Assembly (NCBI RefSeq): GCF_037975245.1
Contig: NC_092577.1
Location: forward strand, 3,052,501 to 3,116,500
DNA: 64,000 bases
Direction: 5' to 3'
Source: Apostichopus japonicus
Taxonomy: Eukaryota; Echinodermata; Holothuroidea; Aspidochirotida; Stichopodidae
Shown here: positions 11,734-22,680 of the stretch, piece by piece
Layout: each line of letters starts with the position of its first letter
Numbering within the stretch: the first letter of the stretch is position 1
Notes under the pieces: generated by a model
What the model saw: the letters and a program-made list of their open reading frames with translations, nothing else
Databases searched by the model: none
What the model was told of the DNA's origin: nothing
Program-made: the position numbers and the translations under genes

Positions 11734-12652
11734 TGGTGACGAAAAATTTTGACAAATATGAATCAATGTATTTTGTTGAGATTGAAAAGTCTATTTCAAA
11801 TTTTCATGACTGTTCAACCATACAGGCCTCCCATGTCCACAGTTTTATTTGCATGTGTTGTTTTCTTTCATACAAGCTTTGCAGACTGGTGAAACTTTGA
11901 TTGCATTGGCATTGTTTGAAGGAGGTGAAGCCACAAAAGTGAAAAAAACAAATGGGAAAAGTACTGACAGCCTCTGCTTATAGTGCTGAAAGCCACCTGA
12001 TGAGTACCTTCAGCAAGAGTGAAACTTTTCATGTGCTGTAGCAATTCATTTCAGGCTAATTCAATACTTTCCATCCATAACATTCCGTCCATAACAATTC
12101 CTATTTCAGGACTAGCTCTTTCCCTTCTTATAATAAATTCAATTTTATTTGATATTATTACACATATTGGCCATAAGTATTAACTTATAACACACACTTC
12201 ACAATTCAAGAGTTGATCCTAAATCAGGACAAAACCTTCCGTCCATAACGTTGTACATTCCGTCCATAACACAGAATTTTGGTTTGGGGTAGTGGGTTAA
12301 TAGAGGTGCATTGAAGATTATGAGTGGGAGTATGATAAAGCTAAGGTACCAGGCCTGTGATGAAAAGTACCTGATACTTTGAAATCCTGAACACTTCACA
12401 GAGTTTTGACCCACTATGAAGGTTGGTGGATATCGATCATTTTTCTGATTCCGTCCATAACGAACACCTAATTTGCATATACAGACTAATATTGCACTAC
12501 CCAATTAATTTTTTTCCGTTATATGGTAGAGGTATCCCAACTTAGATCAATCATGCATACCTTACCAAATACTAACTCTCACACTATTTTTGATGGGACT
12601 TTATCTCTGTGAATTCCGTCCATAACATTGGCAGAGGTTTTGGATCTGACCC

Positions 12653-14935
12653 AATTGTACATATACTTATAGTATCATTGTACATATACATACAGTAAGG
12701 TAGTATAATTGTACATAAACATATACTTATAGTATCATTGTACATATACATAGAGTAAGGTAGTATAATTGTACATAAACATATACTTATAGTATCATTG
12801 TACATATACATAGAGTAAGGTAGTATAATTGTACATAAACATATACTTATAGTATCATTGTACATATACATACAGTAAGGTAGTATAATTGTACATATAC
12901 TTATAGTATCATTGTACATATACATACAGTAAGGTAGTATAATTGTACATAAACATATACTTATAGTATCATTGTACATATACATAGAGTAAGGTAGTAT
13001 AATTGTACATAAACATATACTTATAGTATCATTGTACATATACATACAGTAAGGTAGTATAATTGTACATGTACTTATAGTATCATTGTACATATACATA
13101 GAGTAAGGTAGTATAATTGTACATAAACATATACTTATAGTATCATTGTACATATACATACAGTAAGGTAGTATAATTGTACATAACATATACTTATAGT
13201 ATCATTGTACATATACATACAGTAAGGTAGTATAATTGTACATATACTTATAGTATCATTGTACATATACATACAGTAAGGTAGTATAATTGTACATATA
13301 CTTATAGTATCATTGTACATATACATACAGTAAGGTAGTATAATTGTACATATACTTATAGTATCATTGTACATATACATACAGTAAGGTAGTATAATTG
13401 TACATAAACATATACTTATAGTATCATTGTACATATACATACAGTAAGGTAGTATAATTGTACATATACTTATAGTATCATTGTACATATACATACAGTA
13501 AGGTAGTATAATTGTACATAAACATATACTTATAGTATCATTGTACATATACATACAGTAAGGTAGTATAATTATACATATACTTATAGTATCATTGTAC
13601 ATATACATACAGTAAGGTAGTATAATTGTACATAAACATATACTTATAGTATCATTGTACATATACATACAGTAAGGTAGTTTAATTGTACATAAACATA
13701 TACTTATAGTATCATTGTACATATACATACAGTAAGGTAGTTTAATTGTACATGAACATATACTTATAGTATCATTGTACATATACATACAGTAAGGTAG
13801 TATAATTGTACATAAACATATACTTATAGTATCATTGTACATATACATACAGTAAGGTAGTTTAATTGTACATATACTTATAGTATCATTGTACATATAC
13901 ATACAGTAAGGTAGTATCATTGTACATAACATATACTTATAGTATCATTGTACATATACATACAGTAAGGTAGTATAATTGTACATAAACATATACTTAT
14001 AGTATCATTGTACATATATATACAGTAAGGTAGTATAATTGTACATAAACATATACTTATAGTATCATTGTACATATACATACAGTAAGGTAGTATAATT
14101 GTACATAAACATATACTTATAGTATCATTGTACATATACATACAGTAAGGTAGTTTAATTGTACATATACTTATAGTATCATTGTACATATACATACAGT
14201 AAGGTAGTATAATTGTACATAAACATATACTTATAGTATCATTGTACATATACATACAGTAAGGTAGTATAATTATACATATACTTACAGTATCCTTGTA
14301 CATATACATACAGTAAGGTAGTATAATTGTACATAAACATATACTTATAGTATCATTGTACATATACATACAGTAAGGTAGTATAATTGTACATAAACAT
14401 ATACTTATAGTATCATTGTACATATACATACAGTAAGGTAGTATAATTGTACATAAACATATACTTATAGTATCATTGTACATATACATACAGTAAGGTA
14501 GTATAATTATACATATACTTACAGTATCATTGTACATATACATACAGTAAGGTAGTATAATTGTACATAAACATATACTTATAGTATCATTGTACATATA
14601 CATACAGTAAGGTAGTATAATTGTACATAAACATATACTTATAGTATCATTGTACATATACATACAGTAAGGTAGTATAATTGTACATAAACATATACTT
14701 ATAGTATCATTGTACATATACATACAGTAAGGTAGTATAATTATACATATACTTACAGTATCATTGTACATATACATACAGTAAGGTAGTATAATTGTAC
14801 ATATACTTATAGTATCATTGTACATATACATACAGTAAGGTAGTTTAATTGTACATAAATATATACTTATAGTATCATTGAACATATACATACAGTAAGG
14901 TAGTATAATTATACATGTACTTATAGTTTCATTGT
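12653..14935. repeat. 54/60-bp minisatellite, right block (~39 units)
   Basis: Same unit as the left block. The 60-bp form has GTACATAAACATATAC and the 54-bp form GTACATATAC before 'TTATAGTATCATTG'. Units are over 95 percent alike by eye. Single-base deletions making 59-bp units near 13184 and 13925 shift the minus-strand frame, which is why the apparent peptide array breaks into three. The repeated minus-strand peptide 'ILPYCMYMYNDTISICLCTI' has no signal of a real gene. Confidence 0.97.
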
Positions 14936-15152
14936 ACATCCACAGTATGGTATTATTGTACATATGTCTATACAGTATGGTATTATTGCACACATATGTC
15001 TCAGTATGGTATTTATTATTACATATACCTCTATCAGTGTGGTATTATCGTACATACGATTCAGTATGGTATTCTTGTACATACGATATACAGTATGTAA
15101 AGCGCCTTGAGCAGTGCCTTTTTGTCTACTGATTTGGCGCTATATAAATCTC

Positions 15153-15190
<38 letters not shown>

Positions 15191-15645
15191 GTCTATAGAT
15201 AAAGTATGGTATTATTGTACACATATGTGTCTATAGCACAGTATGGTATTATTATTACATATACGTCTATACAGTGTGGTATTATTGTACATACGATACA
15301 GTATGGTATGATTGTACATATATGTCTATAGATACAGTATGGTATTATTGTACACATATATGTCTATAAAGTATGGTATTATTATTACATACGTCTATAC
15401 AGTGTGGTATTATTGTACATACAATACAGTATGGTATTCTTGTACATACGATATACAATATGGTATTATTGTATGGTATTATTGTATGCATGTATATACA
15501 GTATGGTATTATTGTACATATATACAATATGGAATTATTGTACATATGTATATATACAGTATGGTATTATTGTACATATATACAATATGGAATTATTGTA
15601 CATATATATGCATATATACAGGATGGTATTATTGTACACAGAATG
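14936..15645. repeat. Degenerate fringe of the minisatellite, ~30-bp words
   Basis: Words such as 'ACAGTATGGTATTATTGTAC' recur about 16-18 times with variable spacers. They align with the ACAGTAAGGTAGTATAATTGTAC part of the main unit after small deletions, so this appears to be an older, decayed edge of the same satellite. It is interrupted by a LINE-type 3' tail at 15096-15189. Confidence 0.85.
15096..15189 (+). mobile_element. LINE 3' tail fragment with (ATT)n
   Basis: The sequence has 'GTAAAGCGCCTTGAGCAGTG', 'CTACTGATTTGGCGCTATAT' and an (ATT)n tail. It matches the 3' end of the LINE at 37810-38510. Only the last ~60 bp before the tail are present, so it is a severely 5'-truncated insertion within the satellite fringe, or a short SINE sharing that tail. 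Confidence 0.85.
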
Positions 15646-17010
15646 CATGTGAAATCTTCAAGACATGATGGAAGAAAAGAATATAAAAAAATTAAATCAT
15701 ACACATTATTTATAACACTTATTTCTTAATTTTAAATCAATTTTCAGTCACTTTTTTGCCATTTTTTTCCCTCCTTCTTTATCACAGCATAAATTTAATC
15801 AAACACTATGACCTCCTGCTGTGTATCAAATCAATACAGCGTACCGTATATATATATACCGATAACAGCTCACTGCAGTACTCCAAAGCAACCTCTCTAT
15901 TTCTTTTCCTAGAAAAAAAAACCAGTACATGGAGATGCTGTATCCACTGCATTGCAACGCAGATTGCACAAAGACTCCAGTATGTAGAGACATATATTGG
16001 AGCAATACATATTGCACAGCATGTGCAAGCAGCATAAGGCAACAGCTAATATCATGCCTGCCTGCCTGCCTGCCAACCGCCACAAACGCTCTTTCTTCTT
16101 CTAACGTTAACTCAGGGAGGAGAAGAAGAGGCAGGGAAGAAAATCTCAGCTCGGGAGATGAAAAGTTGCTGCTGCATACGAAGTGAGATGTGTTCTATAA
16201 ATAGATTGTCATAAGGAAAAAGGTGAACTCTATTTATAGATGGCTATTAAACTGCGAAGGAATCACCAAAACGAAGGAGAGAGATTGTAGCATAAAAAAT
16301 CACACACATTTGGAAAAAAAGGGAAAAGGGCTAAATTTTTAGAGTAACAGATGAAAGATATTTTGAAGAATATGATTTGAAATAAAAAAATTATTAATGC
16401 TTTTCAAATTTGCACTAGAAGAAAGATTTGAGAGATTCCTTTGAAAAGATAAAAGAATATATAGTTAAGACAGAAAACATACAATTTTTTGCATCTGTTC
16501 CATTCTGTGTTAGAAATTGGACTAATTTAACGCTGCCACAATTGAGAAAAGAGACCAGTTTTATGTTAATATCTTTTTTTCTTACATTACAAAACAATAT
16601 TCCATCTGCTGCTTTATCATGTGTTATCTAGAGTTTGTTGGATATTTTGTGTGTGTGGGGGGGTTTCCTTTTTATTTGGTGTGGGGGGGAGGGGGAGGGG
16701 ATATTGTTTTGAAAATACAGTATTGGAAAGACAAGTTGAAAAGTGTGGAGATATAATGTGGGTTGGTAATCTGGGAATTAGGAGAGGATCCAAATAGGGA
16801 TTCCTGGGAGCACACATCAAAGCGTACAAATTTAAAATTTAAAGGCACGGTTCCTAACTATGTATAAAACCATGTAAATATAGCTACCTCTATAGAGCTC
16901 TACAGAAAACTTGCATGCAGTTTTAGTATTCAGTCTGTTTCAGAGTTTATACATTTACACAATGGTGTACTACATTAGTATGTAGAGCAAGCTTAAAATC
17001 TGAATGTTTA
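15646..17010. other. Non-coding spacer
   Basis: It contains a CCTG tetranucleotide run (16056-16074) and G-rich runs (16655-16700). No open frame resembles a known protein. Confidence 0.45.
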
Positions 17011-17835
17011 GACTCTAAGCATGCGTAAAAGGCTCTTAGTATGAATACAAGGCCCTAACCATGACTACAAGGGTCTAAGTATGAGTGCAAAGCTCTAAGT
17101 ATGAGTACAAGGCTCTAAGTATGAGAACAAGGCTCTAAGTATGAGTGCAAGGCTCTTAGTATGAGAACAAGGCTCTAAGTATGAGAACAAGGCTCTAAGT
17201 ATGAGAACAAGGCTCTAAGTATGAGAACAAGGCTCTAAGTATGAGTACAAGGCTCTAAGTATGAGAAGCAGGCTCTAAGTATGAGAACAAGGCTCTAAGT
17301 ATGAGAACAAGGCTCTAAGTATGAGTTCAAGGCTCTAAGCAAGATTTCAAGGCTCTGAGTATGAGTACAAGGCTCTACATTAGAATACCAGGCTCCAAGC
17401 ATGAGTACAAGGCTCTAACAATGAGTTCAAGGCTCTAAGCATGAGTACAGGCTCTAAGCATGATAACAAGGCTCTAAGCAAGGGTATGAGGCTCTAAGTA
17501 TGGAAACAAGGCTCTACGTACGAGTACAATGCTCTTAACCATGACTACAAGGGTCTAAGCATGACTTCAAGGGTCTAAGCATGACTTCAAGGGTCTAAGC
17601 ATGATAACAAGGCTCTAAGCACGAGTACTGGCTCTAAGAAATAGTACAAGGCTCTAAGCACGAGTACAGGCTCTAAGAAAGAGTACAAGGCTCTAAGCAC
17701 GAGTACTGGCTCTAAGAAATAGTACAAGGCTCTAAGCACGAGTACAGGCTCTACTTACGAGTACAATGCTCTTAACCATGACTACAAGGGTCTAAGTATG
17801 AGTACAAGGCTCTAAGCAGTGCACGAGTAAAGGCT
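17011..17835 (+). repeat. 20-bp minisatellite, about 41 units
   Basis: The unit is close to AAGGCTCTAAGTATGAGAAC. The central block (17080-17330) is almost perfect, while both flanks vary (TAAGCATGA, TAAGCACGAGTAC, GGGTCTAAG). The period stays 20 bp for most units. Stops occur in the repeat, so no long frame results. The unit-to-unit gradient indicates recent expansion in the middle. Confidence 0.97.
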
Positions 17836-18839
17836 TTTTCCTTTCTTTTCTTTTTACAAATTTTTAAAATGCATATCCATTTTCTTTTTCAAACATTTTA
17901 CACATCAGCTATATTATCCTATAATTTTTTCTTCATATAAAAGTTCTCTACACATTCTTGTATGTTATTTGCATCCTTGCCATAGTCGATCTGAAAGAAA
18001 CACAAGTGAACCATGGCTGTCAGTATATAAAAGACAGGACAGATGGCCACTGTTCCATCATCACAGAGAAGCCAAGTCTATAAATATTTTTCTTCTTCTT
18101 TTGTTTTCCTATTTTATTCTTTCCTCTCTTTCTCGCCTTCTACATCTCTCTTGCTTCTCAATCCTGGTAAATTGAAAATAAAACATATGACACATCAAAA
18201 TAAGCACAAGCAGAATTGTTTTGTTTTTTTGGCATAAAAAATGTGAATCATGAACAAAGAATGCTTTTTGCATATATTCTTTGACGAGTTATAATGTCAG
18301 AAGACAATGGTCTACTTTGATAAAGTCAAAAAAATAAGGTGTCAGCCAAAATTTCCACTCTCTATTTAACAGTTTCCAATTATACACAACACTCAATGTA
18401 CATGACATGTACACAACAAGCTACGAGGGGGGAAAAAAGCCAATGTTTCGGTGCAACGTGAGTAATGTACGCAATAAAATATTACTGTATGTCGAAAAAT
18501 CACGCCGAGTCAAAATGCCACATGCAGATGGCACCGTACTTCACCCGACAAATTGGTTTTGTAAATTCGATTATAACTTCGACGACAGCCCATACATTCA
18601 ACAATGATTGTATGAAATGATAACTTCTAATTCAATATGCCAGATGGATATTTATATATATGGAAGTTAAAATGCAATGTAATGTCTCGTAAATTAGTCA
18701 AACTGTACATGTTGCAGGACTTTTCAAGAAAGTGTGCTCATTGCAAGAGGAAAGGTGATATTACAGAGTAGCATTGTAACCAAGTGGGATGGACAGGAGG
18801 GGTACGGTGCTGACTTGTCATATGAGTTTGCCTTAAACT
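17836..18839. other. Non-coding spacer
   Basis: A 66-codon frame at 18407-18607 matches nothing I know and has no splice-site support. The rest is T-rich and AT-rich sequence. Confidence 0.4.
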
Positions 18840-18912
18840 CTAACCCCCCTCCCACCCCCTTCCGCCCCCTCCCACCCCCTTCTGCCCCCCTCCCACCCCC
18901 TTCCGCCCCCAA
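18840..18912. repeat. C-rich ~21-bp triplicated repeat
   Basis: Three near-copies of CCCCTCCCACCCCCTTCYGC lie head to tail. The complementary strand has runs of at least three G at short spacing and could form a G-quadruplex. The proline-rich frame here is an artefact. Confidence 0.85.
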
Positions 18913-19483
18913 CCTCCTAGTCCCCACCTCCCTGCTTCTTCTTCAATCTCTGTACATAATTTGTTGGGTTAATGAGTACAGGGAACCTGCACTTTGTCAG
19001 AACTTCTTATTTTATTCATAAAACAAAACATTCCAAAGAGTATTATGTGTCCCACCAAGTTGTTATTGTATAAGTTTTTATGGTCTCTTGAAAAAAAATC
19101 CTTGAATTTTCTGATTTCAAACCAAAACCTACCAAATGCCATCTTGAAGTAAAATTGCATTAATTCATCCGATTATATATAAAGACAACAACTTGGTGAA
19201 CAACATAAGAATTAACTAAGATCTACAGGTTCATTCTAATGCTTTAATTCTTCACTGTTATTTTGTGAGCCACGTTTAGCATCTGTAACAGGGTTGTTTT
19301 TTTTGGCACCGATGGACAACTTTATTACCAAGCCTTACAAATACAAACCAGGATACTTTATCGGGGCTGCGATCAAATAGTAATAATATTCCTGTTTCCA
19401 GTATATGGCAAACAAAGATCCTAAGGAACCTATCCGATTGAATTACGTCGAAGAAGAATCCACACAAAAAACGAACAATGTAT
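18913..19483. other. Non-coding spacer
   Basis: Nothing recognisable apart from AT-rich words. Confidence 0.4.
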
Positions 19484-19640
19484 ACACTTTGGGTTGTAGA
19501 ATGAAAAGGTAGGGCATTGACCTGATGGGTCCGTCATACAGGGCGCAGGTGTCAAAAGGTTACCAGTTCATTTCTACACACAGTAGAATGAGAGTGCTAA
19601 GGTTGTGGGGAGACAGGTAAGCGAGAAGCGAAGTAAAATA
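19484..19640 (+). repeat. ~155-bp dispersed repeat 'D', copy 2
   Basis: It begins ACTTTGGGTTGTAGAATGA, contains 'AAAAGGTTACCAGTTCATTT' and ends GAGACAGGTAAGCGAGAAGC. The right end includes CAG/GTAAG, which looks like a splice donor, but no frame is shared between copies, so this is not evidence of an exon. Confidence 0.8.
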
Positions 19641-20168
19641 GAATATGTTGGAGTTGACTCGATTCTCAGAGATTCTGTCACCCCAAACATTTTCTTCATT
19701 TTATCACACTTGAAAAAGGGAAAACTTCAAAATTTTAACATCTACTTCATTACGTGAATAGAAAATAGTTCTCTAGTCCAGCTAGTACGAGCTATAATCT
19801 TGATTGGAATCTAATAGCAAAGTGCATCGATATATTGCTTGTTTTAAAACCAAATGAAAAAATAAAAGCTTGCTTAAAGTTTAAACTTTGATGTCAAAGT
19901 GAGACATGCAGTCCTATGTCCCTGACAAGACGTACAGTACAATTATGATTACAATAACTGCCGGCAATCAACTAGCTCAACCATCAAACCGATAAGATAC
20001 TTTTTCTCAATCCTACATTCGACCAAAAATTTAAAAGCCTACTGTGCTACCTCCCCTAAAATTATGCTGTAGAGATATTGCGCTGCTTAAAAGAAGGAAG
20101 TTTGAGGGCTATGAGACTGACTGAAGTATCCTTAATTTTTAATTTTGATCCCACACAAAATGGAAGTC

Positions 20169-20325
20169 TAGACACTCTGGATGGTAGAATGAGAAGGGAG
20201 GGCATTGACCAGAGAAGTCCGGTCATAGAGGGCGCACAGTGTTAAAAGGTTACCAGTTCATTTTAGACACGGTAGAACGAGAGTGCTAAGGTTGTGGGGA
20301 GACAGGTAAGAGAGGAGCGAAGTAA
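20169..20325 (+). repeat. ~155-bp dispersed repeat 'D', copy 3
   Basis: The best-preserved copy, with 'GGATGGTAGAATGAGAAGGG', GGCGCACAGTGTTAAAAGG and GTTGTGGGGAGACAGGTAAG. It lies 685 bp after copy 2. Confidence 0.82.
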
Positions 20326-21797
20326 GTTCTTAGTTTGTTTTTGCATAGTATTCATTGTCAACTGTATGCTGTGCAGCACTAAAATGTTACTTGTGTTGTG
20401 ATGATATAATAAGTAACATACATATCCATATATGATAGGAATAAGTACCAGCAAAAACAGAAAGCAAGCTAGTACTGAAACGACATAAAGAATCAGGTTT
20501 CAGAAAACAGATAATGCAACACAGAAGATACATTATTTGCTTTGGTGATAAAAAATTTCCGTCGGTTTCGCATTCATTTCGTTTTCAAAATATCTTGTGA
20601 TCGCAGATATATAACTATGTAAAATATGTAACATTTAAAAAGATACTTTTAGCAGTACACTAGTTTGTTGCGGAAGAACATACTAGGTGAAGTACACTTC
20701 CTTCTCTTCACAAATCCACAACAGGAATGCTAAAACCAGGCATGATTCGAAAGAAGCAATCCTGTCACACACAAAAAATGTGCGATAAATGGTAGATTTT
20801 TGGGGAGGGTGCGCAGTGACCTTTGAGAGGGTCGTTGGGAGCTCAGAGCTCAGGTCAGGGTAGATCAAAGTGCCTATGTATAGGAGACGAGTACAGGAAG
20901 GGTCAAAGTCAATAGAAACAATACACCAGCAACTATAGTGTTCCTTCTTCAAGAGGACGTGATCCTAAAGAACGCATGTATGAGACTCAACTATCAGGAA
21001 TTTTACAAATTACATAGAGTCAATTATCTTTGATTTTTGTAACAAAATGTTCTGTTGGTTTTGATATTCTCTTTCAAATATGTAATGATATTCTATACAA
21101 TGGAAATGTTCCATTAAAAGTAACTTTACACCAACAGTGACTATGTTCCTCCAAGAGGAACAGGATGCTAAAGGGCACAAAGAGACTCAACTTACAGGAA
21201 AGTTTAGATTAGATTCATGGCAAAAATTGTCCCAGGTTGCTTTTTGTAACCAATTTTTCCGTTGATTTTCCATCTAGCGTTCGTTTTCAAGTGTTTGTGC
21301 TTGTTTTGTAAATTCATGTTGCATTGTGAAAGTAATAATGTAAATATGAATGTCAATAATAAATGTAGCCGTGTAATTAGCAACGGTCAGCAACAAGAGT
21401 ACAAGTATTTCTCAAATATTCAGCTATAAACTAAATCCAATCTAAGATGAAAGGATCCTTTACCGGTCAACCAGTATTGGCTAGAAATATGCTAGAAATG
21501 TCCAATAATGGTCATTCATACGTACTCCAATTTCAACAAGCATTTTTTACTATACCGCACTCAGTCTTTTTTTCCCCCCTTCTCAACAAAACAGTTACTT
21601 TGTCTAATTTAACTCTCCCCAATGGAACCAGGAACCCGAAACACCTTCCCAAGTCAAAAAGGATACTATCGGGCTGTGCACTAAATATGAGGACTTTCTT
21701 CTGAAAACTGAAAACAAAAAACAAGGTCCTGATCACAACAACAGTTCCCGAGCTAATTGGGTCAAAATGAAATCCGAGCACAAAACCAACGTTTTGA

Positions 21798-21950
21798 ACA
21801 CTTTGGATGGTAGAATGAGAAGGGAGATCACTGGCCTTAGAGTCTGCTTGTATAGGGTGCACAGTAATAAAAGGTTACCAGTTCAGTTTGGACACGGTAG
21901 AACCAGAGTGCTGAGCTTGTGTGGAGACCGGTAAGTGAGGAGCCAAGTCA
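21798..21950 (+). repeat. ~155-bp dispersed repeat 'D', copy 4
   Basis: It starts CACTTTGGATGGTAGAATGA and ends GGAGACCGGTAAGTGAGGAG. It is more diverged than copy 3 and lies inside the degenerate B domain. Confidence 0.78.
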
Positions 21951-22179
21951 ATTTGGAGGTACAGAACCACCAGGAAAGTACCGTTGAAAATTAACCTCTC
22001 TAGCAGCTTTTAGTTTGCTAAAATTTGACGCCAATAAGTACAGTACTGATGATCTCAGGAAACAGATGAAAGTGGAAGAATATATACATTCTTTCCTTAT
22101 TGTGAAAAATTTCTGTTAATTAATCAAACATTAACCTGAAACATTCATTTTAAATATGTTGTGATTGTATGCAAAGTAA

Positions 22180-22430
22180 ATGCTACATATAAATAAACAT
22201 TATACCAGCAACAAGACCTACAGAGCAGCCATTTATATCCAAAATGGGTTCTTAGAATCTCTGTTATATATAATCCTTTTAATCTTTCAACCTTCTAATC
22301 CTCCATCTTATTTCTTATTTTGTTCATGCTTTCATGATTGTACATTTTACGTCTATTGTGTATCATTAGTATGTGTCCTATTTATAAACTGTGTAATTTA
22401 TACTGGAATAAAGAAATTGAACTGAACAAC
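22180..22430 (+). mobile_element. Possible LINE 3' end
   Basis: A T-rich 3'-UTR-like stretch ends in AATAAAGAAATTGAACTGAA. That resembles the polyadenylation signal plus short A/T-repeat tail found at the end of many non-LTR elements. A related (TTGAA)n run occurs at 52741-52762. No coding remnant is visible, so this is tentative. Confidence 0.3.
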
Positions 22431-22680
22431 AACAACGTTCCTCCAGGAAGCTAAGATACTATTAAAAGGACAGCTCAATAGGTCTAGATTCAGATTTCAG
22501 GATATAGACTACACAGAAGAAATGTTTTTTTGCAGAGTACTCATTAATTCAAATATGTCATGATAGCGATATGAATATGTTATGTCAGAAATGTGACACG
22601 GTCAGCAAAAATCAATGTTCCAACGAAAGATCGGACGCTAAACGACAGAAGCTGAACTTGCAGGTAAAAGATCACTGGGG

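Larger units (their letters stand above)
9812..12652. mobile_element. 2.84-kb DNA transposon inserted in the minisatellite
   Basis: The ends are exact inverted repeats: TGGGTCAGATCCAAAACCT at 9811-9829 and its complement at 12635-12653. The flanking array reads ...GTATAATT on the left and AATTGTACAT... on the right, so the empty site AATT is duplicated (9808-9811 and 12653-12656) if the element starts GGGTC and ends GACCC. Counting the outer T/A as part of the element would give a 2-bp AT duplication instead. Inside, GTTATGGACGG or a one-base variant recurs about eleven times, mostly pointing inward from both ends. Broken coding pieces lie at 10511-10772 and 11238-11733. These are hallmarks of a cut-and-paste transposon. 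The superfamily is not recognised, and no transposase catalytic motif was seen. Confidence 0.92.
20436..22680 (+). repeat. Highly degenerate ~170-250-bp tandem repeat domain ('B')
   Basis: A block CAGCAAC...TGTTCCTCCAAGAGGA followed by GATGCTAAAG and AGACTCAACTTACAGGAA recurs with heavy decay near 20447, 20930, 21136, 21390, 22203, 22432 and 22600. A second shared part is TTTTTCCGTTG...TTCGTTTTCAAAT (20558-20590, 21256-21290). Successive well-preserved copies are about 170-250 bp apart. Repeat D copy 4 sits inside it. No coding frame persists, so this is either an old tandem array or a repeatedly inserted unknown element. Confidence 0.6.

Noticed and set aside
12584-14993. Minus-strand repeat 'proteins' of 201, 265 and 358 residues
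   Set aside because: They are translations of the 54/60-bp minisatellite, and frame breaks coincide with 59-bp units. There is no evidence of selection.
17011-17835. CRISPR-like regular repeat array
   Set aside because: The whole 20-bp unit is repeated with no unique spacers, there are no cas genes, and the setting is a eukaryotic genome. It is a minisatellite.
18407-18607. 66-codon + frame with an ordinary-looking composition
   Set aside because: It has an ATG, but no recognisable motif, no splice sites and no repeat context. It is too short to call.
22045-22085. Hammerhead ribozyme core (CTGATGA...GAAAC); also checked 12000-12040, 29027 and 38703
   Set aside because: The segment between CTGATGA and GAAA cannot form stem II, and no stem I/III pairing was found around it. 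The words look coincidental.
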